Position numbers and translations under genes: made by a program
Assembly (NCBI GenBank): GCA_031308135.1
Contig: JAHLJT010009436.1
Span: 139,770,303 to 139,834,302 of the forward strand
Source: Acheta domesticus
Lineage: Eukaryota > Arthropoda > Insecta > Orthoptera > Gryllidae
Direction: 5' to 3'
DNA: 64,000 bases
The notes under the pieces: generated by a model
Told to the model about the DNA's origin: nothing
Database searches by the model: none
Seen by the model: only the letters and a program-made list of their open reading frames with translations
Shown: positions 56,270 to 64,000 of the stretch, piece after piece
Numbering within the stretch: position 1 is the stretch's first letter
Layout: each line of letters opens with the position of its first letter

Positions 56270-57733
56270 CGACGGAGGGCGGCGATCCGGAGTCGACAAA
56301 GCGAAAAGAACCTTCTTTCGGAGGATGGAAACGACTTCTACTAGATGCGATGGGCCATTCTGCATCGCTGAGGCGTCAGCGAATTCCTCCATGCGAGCTG
56401 TAGAATGGGAGAGAGAGGGGTGCACACCTGGCTACAGGCGTCGGAGGAGATTGTGAGGCTGGAGTGAGAGTTTGGCCACCCCTGCGGTCGGAGAAGTGCC
56501 GACGTGCGGGCCCGCGGGCAATCAACCCCCGGTCGCTCTGAGGATGGGTCCGCAGCTTCTGACGGACAAAAGCTGAATCCTTCATGCAGAACGTAGTGTG
56601 AACACAGATCTGTCTGATAGAATGGTTTTTAATTCTCATTCGGTGCATATAAACAGAGAAGGATTGGAGTAATTACGCAATAGAATAGAATGGTGGAGGA
56701 GCGAATGCATGTGACATTGAGATGTAGTGATAATGAATGTACAACATAATATGCCATTCTCGAAATTGTGAGAATTGCAGGTAAATATTGTTTAGTTATT
56801 GGATAATGAATGTACATAAGGAGAGAACGGTGTATTTTTGAAAATGAACGTCAAAACCCACTACACTATTGTATGTCGTGTGGCGAAACGCGTTATTTAT
56901 ATTGACACGATAGTTATTTACAAAGTCTGAAAATAATTGTCTTCGTTACTTGTCAATAAAATAAACATTCTGGTTGAGTACGTTTGTATCGGCTATGTTT
57001 GTTTTATGAGTATTATATTTCTAATGGTTTAAAAGTGAACAATGAACACTTCGTCAACCCTGCAAGGAACAAACACAGCACATACTACTTCTTCCATGTA
57101 AAACTTTAATAACCCTGTAAACACTTACTTTGGGTTTCCTTCCCTCTATCAGAACTCTGAAAAATTAATCTTGTTAATTCACTTTTTCCTGCGTAACCAT
57201 AAAAGTCACTATCACGATTACTTTCTTTTTGCAGGTGAGTTGCTGGGATGGCTTCGTGCACATTTGAAATCTGGTGTCGTCATTATAATGGAAGTAGTGA
57301 GTATATTTAATTTATGCGTTCTATATTCAGAGATATGTGCGAAATATTGTAGATAACATAATTCCCAATAAACTATTTAGCATTAAGCAAATTTGAAAAT
57401 AGAGTTTCAGCGAACCTGAATTTCTAGCATTTCATTTCATTGACTTATACAATGAAAACTAATGTTAATTGTCATACTAGTAATAACAAGCTAAAACAGT
57501 TTTACGTTGCGTCTATATCTGTTTCATTCTACATATTCACACATATTACCTACAAAGCACTAGAATTCGGAGTGAATCTGTCGTGCGTTTTCAATAAGCC
57601 CTCTCAAGACCGAATGCTTCGAGTTCAAGTTTATCCACTTCAAGAAAAGCAAATATGTTAAGCTGAGCGGTCCAAGCGATTTAAAATACAACGCAAACTT
57701 TCACACATGTTTCCAGCTATTTCATTATACCGT
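56270..57733. other. Mixed then AT-rich intergenic DNA
   Basis: A GC-richer tract to about 56560 is followed by AT-rich DNA. No recognised feature. Confidence 0.45.
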
Positions 57734-57905
57734 GATTTAAACATAGCTGCATTTCAAGGCCACGATGTGGAAGGAGAGGGGATAATTATTATCCAATCGG
57801 GAGCTCCAATTCCAAAAAAATTAAGTCCTAAGAAGCTCTCGATTGGACGACAGTGTTCCCCTCTGCTTCCAGCTCGTGACCTTGCAGTGCAGCTATGTTT
57901 AAATC
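57734..57905. repeat. 172-bp foldback sharing a core motif with the 49538 foldback
   Basis: The arms start GATTTAAACATAGCTGCA and continue through CAAGG.CACGA and AG.AGAGGGG to TCCAATCG.GAGCT. They are gapless inverse copies over about 80 bases, with a short A-rich centre (57813-57830). The inner motif TCCAATCGGGAGCT is the same as in the 49538-49703 foldback, although the outer arms are unrelated. No target duplication is evident and no protein is encoded. Confidence 0.87.
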
Positions 57906-58850
57906 GCCTGTTGCATCACGACGCAACCAGATGTAGGAGCGAGGAAGAAAAATATGTATCTAATTCATTCCACTGTAAATTTTATTAAAAAAATGAATTT
58001 ATATTTTCATTTATTTCACGACATTTCTATTTTCACTTCAATTTGTTTTCTCTTCCAACAGGTTTTAGCGGGAATAAAAGTATATCATCACCCATGAACA
58101 GGATAGAATAAAAATAATTTGATTAAAATGTTTAAAACGTACTTTATTATTTAGAATGACGAATCATACCTAGAAAAACATTTGGCTAGAATGGAATAAA
58201 AAATAAAAAGGGGTGGGGGCATTATCATCTGTTGTCTGGGGCACCTAAGCCTCTAGTTACGGCTAGGTGTTATCACGAGGCGATTTACACGCGACGACCA
58301 GTTTCTGTAAGTTTCTTTTGGTCGACACTGAACCTTCAATTGAAGTGCGATTGTACAATCCGTCAAAACATATTTTAGAAAAACAAGGGTTTTCCTATTT
58401 TTCTTTAACGTTCTGGACAGGGAAGAAAACCAGATGTACGGTACACGAATAACTGACAATTCCGATACCTCAATCATTCGATAATGTCAATGATCCTCGG
58501 AGTTCTAAACGCATGTCTAAAAAGCTTACATGTTTCTATAGTGGAAGTTCAAATATCCGAAGAAGTATGCTTTTTCACTCTAATCCTTCTACATCTTGAT
58601 TTGTAAATCGACTCAGGCGAAGAACTATCTAAATCAAGCTATTTTAGCTGACGCTACGCATTAGGAAATCATCTTTACGTTCCCTTCTACAATTTGTATT
58701 CATTCGTATGTGCTCCTCCATGAATACGTCTAAGTTCCAATTCTGCAATAATTTCACTAGTACCAAACTTCGACGATGACAAAGTTCCAGTAATGGAGCG
58801 TAACACACCATTTCCGGTAATCTCTGCTTTCAAACAGCTTACGGCCCACT
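57906..58850. other. AT-rich intergenic DNA with a possible transposon end
   Basis: At 58220-58265 the sequence GGGGCACCTAAGCCTCTAGTTACGGCTAG resembles a common DNA-transposon end (GCCGTAACTAGAGG read on the minus strand). Its partner is not visible. Otherwise nothing recognised. Confidence 0.4.
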
Positions 58851-59015
58851 CGCCTGTTGCATCGCGGCTCGTTATTCTCCCTCCGAAGAGCCGTGGCCGG
58901 GGTGGCTACACGCCGCGCACTTGCGACCGGACGCTCAGCTCTTCGTGCTCGTGGCCACTCCCCCCGGGGCGCGGCCGTTGCCCAAACCGCATTGCAACGA
59001 CTCCCTCCAGCGATT
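58850..59015. other. CpG-rich island, left part
   Basis: CpG-rich block (CCGTGGCCGGGGTGG, CCCCCGGGGCGCGGCCG) leading into a CCACC-rich low-complexity region. The 312- and 266-codon plus-strand frames begin here but depend on that low-complexity DNA. Confidence 0.45.
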
Positions 59016-59790
59016 GCGCCGCCGCCACTGGCCGTCATCGTCACCTCCATATCACAAACACCACCACCGCTTCCTTCTCAGCCGCCACATCCACCGCCAT
59101 CGCCAGTTCCACCGCCGTCGCCAGCTCCGCCACCTTTACTGCCATCGCCAAGCTCCACCGCCTGTTCCACTGCCATCATCAGCTTCACTGCCACCTCCGC
59201 CAGCTCCAGCTCCACCCTCCTTTCCAGGTCCTCCGCCACCTCCACCGCCGTTGCCACTCCACCTTCACCTTTACTGCCATCGCCAGCTCCTCTGCCACCT
59301 CCACCTTCATCGTCACCTTCACCGCCATCTCCACCGCCACCAGCTCTCATCTCCACCACCACTGCCATCTCCACCGCCATGGCGGCGCTTCCGCCCCTCT
59401 CCGCCGTGTAACACCACCACATCCACATTCCCGTGTGCCACCCCTTCCACAATCCCCATCTGCTCCTCTCGTCCTGCAGCCGCCGATATCACCACGCTGC
59501 TACCGCCAAAAGGGGCCTGTATTGGCGTTGCCGTCACCGTCCCACAGCGACCGCCACCGCCGCCACCACCGTGTCGAGTTTCAGGCCACGTAGAGCTTCG
59601 TCTCGGCCGCTCGTTACGGTCCCAATTGCCGGTGATTGTTCTGAGTCAACGCCGGCCGCGAGGTCGCCGCTCGCAGAACAATCCCCAGCCGCCACCGCCG
59701 GCCGCCCCCGCGCGGCGCCGCCGCAGCCACCGCCTCCCCTACCCCCACCCGGCACCGCTCCCTAGGCCGCCATTTGCTGCTCACCAGATT
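59016..59790. repeat. Low-complexity CCA/CCG/CCT trinucleotide-like region
   Basis: Imperfect trinucleotide-type sequence dominated by CCACC, CCGCC and CATCG modules. It gives proline-, histidine- and serine-rich open frames in all three plus frames (184, 266 and 312 codons) and glycine-rich ones on the minus strand. Because all frames are open at once, this is compositional. The right end (59560-59790) is more CpG-rich. Confidence 0.75.
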
Positions 59791-59859
59791 TGCGGAAGCC
59801 CACACCGACCCTCCCGCACTTTTTTTCAAGCACACCACCCCACTAACAAGCTCTTTTAA

Positions 59860-60695
59860 ACCGATATTTATGTGAGCAAGATTATAGTTGAAACTAATAA
59901 TAATGAAGTTTTAATACCTGCGGTTTTATTCAAAACGATCAATAAATCCATTTAGTGTTTGTTAATAACAAAGGTGTTTAAATTAATAGTGAATGATAAA
60001 TGTAGTTACTCATGAGTGTTTTTTAAATTCAACAAACCACTTAATCAAAAATGTAATGTCTATAATTTAAGTCTCAATATGCAATTCAGCTATCTCAAAA
60101 GGTTTCTCATTTACTTCCACGAAATCATTATCTGTTTTGAATGTTGTAAAAGCGGAATCTGAAAATACTCAACTCTATTAATTCAGATTTTGTTTGATTA
60201 GTTAACTGATATGCTAACACTTAAAAAGTATGATCAGATTTTTAAAGGTTCTAATTACCAGGACTTCAACTTAAAATTGTCTATGAAATAAAAATCGACT
60301 CCGCTGTTAAGATACATTCCTTTGATTCAACTGATGGTCCCACGAGGAGTACAGTCCTTACAGGTAAAGCTTAGCCACTTTACAAGATCGAATTGCGATA
60401 AGAACGTAGATTCCGCAGCTCGCGGCACAATGTGTGCCCTTTAGAACAAAGCCAAAGAAGCAAAACTTGAAACCGAAAAATTATTTGTAACTGAATTTGT
60501 TCGTGATTGGTGATGACTAAGAGAAAACTATTCGGGGCGAACTCCATATAGTTTGTTAAGAATGCAGAGAATACAGCAGAAGGCATACAGCAGACTAACA
60601 AGAAGAAATGATTCTGAGAAATTCCACAAACCTAATGCGTCTTTTAAACCGTGTGCCTGAGCAAATACCACATGAGAGGCCTCGAAATGCCCGTG
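59860..60695. other. AT-rich intergenic DNA
   Basis: No features recognised. Confidence 0.45.
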
Positions 60696-60810
60696 GTTCT
60701 GGATCCTCCAATGTCTTCATCCGGTTGTGCTCCGCACCGGCGGCGTGGCTGCGGCGGCGAGTGAGGGGTCCCGCTTCTGGAGGCGTGCCAGTGGCAATTT
60801 CTTTGCTGGC
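60696..60810. other. Small CpG-rich patch
   Basis: About 100 bp of GC-rich DNA (GGCGGCGTGGCTGCGGCGGCG). The 93-codon frame through it lacks a domain. Confidence 0.4.
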
Positions 60811-61435
60811 CTACGCGCTGCTCTGTATATTCAGCGTCCAACAGTCGTTAAATCATATGTTGCGTTTGGGAGGCGTGATTGCGTGTTAAGAAGTTTGACT
60901 TAGCGAGGGGAAACACTTATTACCATATCACAGTCATTAGCAATGTACACACGGTAGTGGCGGAACTGCGATTTTTTTCGAAGTGGGCCCATGACGCATT
61001 CTCTAAAGCGCCTTTTTTTTTAATTGGTGCCTTCTGTGAACATTCGAAGAGAAGTTTTTGTAACGTTAGTTGGGCATCTCAAAACTGTGTATCAAAATTT
61101 CAGTCAGTTCACGCTGAAATGACAAAAGCGTTTAATCGAAATTTGTAAAATTCACAGATACATTTTTGTTATATTTCAAATAATTAGCTTATTAATTTTT
61201 TTAAATTTAAGAATATCAAAATTGTCTTCGTTTTTCTTATATCGGCTATAGCTTTTTAATCGTGCAACGGCAAGATGAATGGTATTTTAAATCTCATGAA
61301 ATTCATCAACCGCAAAATTAACATTAAAAACTAACTCTTCACCTCTTTCCTTTAATTATCTTTTCTTACCCCGCTCGTTTTTGCAAGCGGCTTCACCGAG
61401 ATCGCCGACCAATCTCCACGACAACCGTGACTGTC
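60811..61435. other. AT-rich intergenic DNA
   Basis: No features recognised. Confidence 0.4.
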
Positions 61436-61439
61436 CTAA

Positions 61440-61725
61440 ATGCCTCCGCCCAGAAGTAGTTCCCAAAGTTCCGTGTTGCATCGGATCCTGTTGTGTGGCA
61501 ATCGCCACGTCTCGGCCTCCCTAGAACGGCCGCCGCAGCGCCGGGGAAAAACGTGTGCCGGCGCGCCAGAGCTTCTTAGAAGCAGGTGGTTGGGGCAGCG
61601 GCGAGCGCTGGTGTCGGGAGTCGAGTGGGGACCGCGGGCGGGCGAGTGGGCGTCGACCTCGTGATCGCGCCACCTCCGCTGCCGCCCCCGCCCCCGCGCC
61701 CGCCATGCCGCGCAGTGGTCGAGAA
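61440..61725. other. CpG-rich island
   Basis: GC-rich block with open frames on both strands. An ATG near 61704 in a good context (CGCCCGCCATGCCG) opens only 17 codons before a stop and has no clear splice donor. Confidence 0.5.
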
Positions 61726-61759
61726 TCGGAAGATCCGTGGACAAAATATTCCAATTAGA

Positions 61760-62570
61760 TTTTTTTAATCAATAAATCCAACCGGATTTTCCCAAATATA
61801 TTTATGAGTTTCGAACTGTTTAGATATGCTAAAAAGTGACCGAGTCATTTTATGATGAGTTATGAGTGTTGTGGAATTTACTTCATCGATTCACTTCCTA
61901 TTACGGCATGTATTATAGTACTCACTAAATTCGTGCTTTCTTCGAAGGTAATTCGTTAATATAATGTTTTGTATGTGTACGTAATAAGATGTTTAGGGGT
62001 GTAAAGTGTATCATTCCGAAGTATTGTATCTACATATATTTTAAAAAACAAGGTGGTGGTGAGCTCAATGTTGATCGGCAATAAGAAAACCCGGAAGATC
62101 GACACCGAGAAAAATCGCTGTGAAAATTTGTCGGAGGGAGACATGTAGTTAACTTGGTTTATGAAACATACATTTCAAAATTTTGATAGGAGTTAAATGA
62201 CACTAAAGGCCGATCAATTAGGAGTTGATGATTAGTTTTCAGTTTCTTGACTTCTTCGGCAGTGTAAATTGGCAAATCTATTAAAATGACCGTCTAGAAA
62301 GCTGATTATAGCTTCAAATAACTGTTTTCATTTTCAGTGCAATGTTGCAATGTTATAAAATACAATTTGGAGAAAATTCCATCTCAAAGATTCGGAAAGT
62401 AATAATCAAAAAGACAAAGATTTCTGACAAAACTTACCTTCCCAACTTTCTTCTCAGTACGTTCATACGATATTCATTGCTTAACAGTCATGAAAGCCTT
62501 GCTTCTGATCAAAACCAGGTATCTGTCGGAAGATCAGGAGACATTTCGAACAGTTACGCTGTGCCGTGCC
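61760..62570. other. AT-rich intergenic DNA
   Basis: No features recognised. Confidence 0.4.
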
Positions 62571-62574
62571 ACCG

Positions 62575-62775
62575 AGACAAGTGAGCGGGGCGGACCACTT
62601 TTGGGCGCTGCGCCGGCGTGCCGCGCACCAGGCGGTGGCTTTGAGGCCGGGGGCGGTAACCTCGCGCGGCACAACCTACCTCAAGCACCTTGGCCCGCGC
62701 ATTGAGGACGGCGGCGAGTGAAGGTGATCTCAGGGAGCACTTGAGGCCAAGGGCGCCGCAAGTCAAGAGCTGAGA
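62575..62775. other. CpG-rich island
   Basis: GC-rich block about 200 bp long with GTGCCGTGCCACCGAGACAAG at its left. Similar CGTGCCACCGAGACA words occur near 52609, which may be chance or an unrecognised old repeat. No gene signal. Confidence 0.4.
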
Positions 62776-63225
62776 GAGGGAACTCCCTTTTTGGAGTCAT
62801 CGAAGGTTCAATGAAACACAGTTGTAAAGCTTTCATATCTTTGTTTATAAAAAAATATTATTCTATTAGATAATAATTAATTGCGTAGCTTTTTTTGAGG
62901 AACGATTAAAATCATCGGAATTTTAAATTAATAATTTCCATCTTATTGCTTCAAAAGTCAAATATGGTAACTTCCGGTCATTTAATTACACCGATTATTG
63001 TTTATTCTACTTGCTTTTCTGCAACTCACCGAGTGAAAAGTTAAAAATTATAATTTTACTATTTCACTTAATAATTAATCAATTTTGCAAATTACAGTAC
63101 GTCGGCACAGAGATTAAGTCACATTTCAATTTTTTTCTTTTAAGACTCCTCATTTAAAAATGTACATTTATGTGAATATTTTCACTTAGCGCCATTCTCA
63201 TAAATTATGCCCCAGGTGCGGAAGT
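62776..63225. other. AT-rich intergenic DNA
   Basis: No features recognised. Confidence 0.4.
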
Positions 63226-63229
63226 TGTA

Positions 63230-63475
63230 CTCGTTGGCTTCATTTCGCACCGGTAAGCATCCTAAACATTCCAGGTGCCGCCCCCCCCCCGCAGCAAACT
63301 CGTGTGTCTGGAGGCCATCCTTATCTTTTCGCATCTGTGAATGCCATGTAATGAGGTACGAGTAATGAGAGTCGTTCGACGTCGGCGTCGGTCGATGCGG
63401 GGGCGACGCGGGATGAGGGCGGGGGTCGGTGGGCGGGTGGCATTGGGATAGCGGGGAGGTGCGTATGCAACTCAC
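63230..63475. other. GC-rich patch with poly-C
   Basis: GC-richer DNA with a C10 run at about 63281-63290 and GACGTCGGCGTCGG near 63379. The 145-codon minus-strand frame (63182-63619) has no recognised domain. Confidence 0.4.
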
Positions 63476-64000
63476 GAATGAGCGACGTCGTAAAACAAAC
63501 TGAAGAAGATGTAGACGATTCTTCAAGTCAAGTTCGTTCCACGAACAGAGCAGTCTCTTGTGAGTGTGTTGACTCTGCAAAATGCATTTTAGAACACATG
63601 TGTGAAACCTAATGTTCAATGGAAATGTCTTGAACGTCCGTAGGTTAATGGAGTGCTAAAAGATGTTATTAAGCGAAATGCGTTTCTACGACCTGATGTT
63701 ACGATGTTAAGCGGGAAGAAAAAAACTACTTTTATGTTGTTGTTTTTTTAGTAATGACGAAAGAAGACGTTGCGTTGTAGCAAGATCTTGTATTTTTAGG
63801 TGGTTTCCTTTGGAGATTTTAAATGTAATTGAACAAGTTATTTCTTTCGTTTAATTTCTCAAGCACTACATTGAATTGGGTTTTTCGCAAACACTTACTA
63901 ATTGCCCAAATGAAACGTTTTAACTACTTCATTGAAAAAGTCTAGCATTATAAACGACCTTCTTCGTTAGAAGCAATCGTTCATAAGATGACATCTTATG
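63476..64000. other. AT-rich intergenic DNA at the right edge
   Basis: No features recognised. A short self-complementary AAGATGACATCTT lies near 63986-63998. Confidence 0.4.

Noticed and set aside
58793..59859. Plus-strand proline-rich frames of 184, 266 and 312 residues
   Set aside because: All three plus frames are open across the same low-complexity CCA/CCG DNA, so openness is compositional.

Overview
The window looks like intergenic nuclear DNA from a eukaryote, most likely an arthropod and probably an insect. The evidence is an AT-rich background, tRNA-derived SINEs, many short non-autonomous hAT DNA transposons with 8-bp target duplications, long microsatellites, and no bacterial gene layout. 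The order and species cannot be fixed from sequence alone. I recognise no complete protein-coding gene, no transposase or reverse transcriptase, no rRNA, and no convincing functional tRNA. Every long open frame lies either in a short-period tandem repeat or in GC-rich DNA where stop codons are rare by composition.

The landscape alternates on a scale of roughly 1-3 kb. AT-rich DNA with no detectable function (for example 5.4-7.1, 14.6-16.6, 29.6-33.3, 41.2-44.5 and 51.4-54.5 kb) is punctuated by more than thirty short GC- and CpG-rich islands (for example 3.5, 4.6-4.9, 13.4, 17.6, 25.6, 28.2, 29.4, 33.5-33.9, 36.0-36.4, 40.9-41.2, 49.1, 55.9, 61.5 and 62.6 kb). Several islands are built around tandem arrays: a CCG-type array at 1-300, a (GACC)n array at 2.3 kb, a 12-bp minisatellite at 8.8-9.1 kb, a ~100-bp minisatellite at 20.4-20.7 kb, and a ~57/115-bp repeat at 50.8-51.2 kb. 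Such islands could be promoters, enhancers or simply GC-biased tracts. Three contain weak first-exon-like signals (4931, 29493 and 33586).

The best-supported features are mobile elements whose ends can be set to the base. Four copies of one hAT-like MITE family (18353, 22992, 27847 and 44505) share a 16-bp terminal repeat and have 8-bp duplications with TA at the centre. Other hAT-like elements lie at 7133-7885, 39719-40094, 40157-40894 (filled with a 22-bp minisatellite) and 47132-47751. The last one inserted into an older SINE-like repeat and was itself entered by a foldback element, giving a readable three-layer nest. A SINE at 39035-39268 has a 14-bp target duplication. Near-perfect foldbacks lie at 26352-26431 (80 bp), 49538-49703 (166 bp) and 57734-57905 (172 bp), with weaker ones at 14073, 16589 and 25368.

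No operon or pathway can be described. The window records repeated invasion by elements that depend on enzymes encoded elsewhere, on a background of closely spaced CpG islands of unknown purpose.
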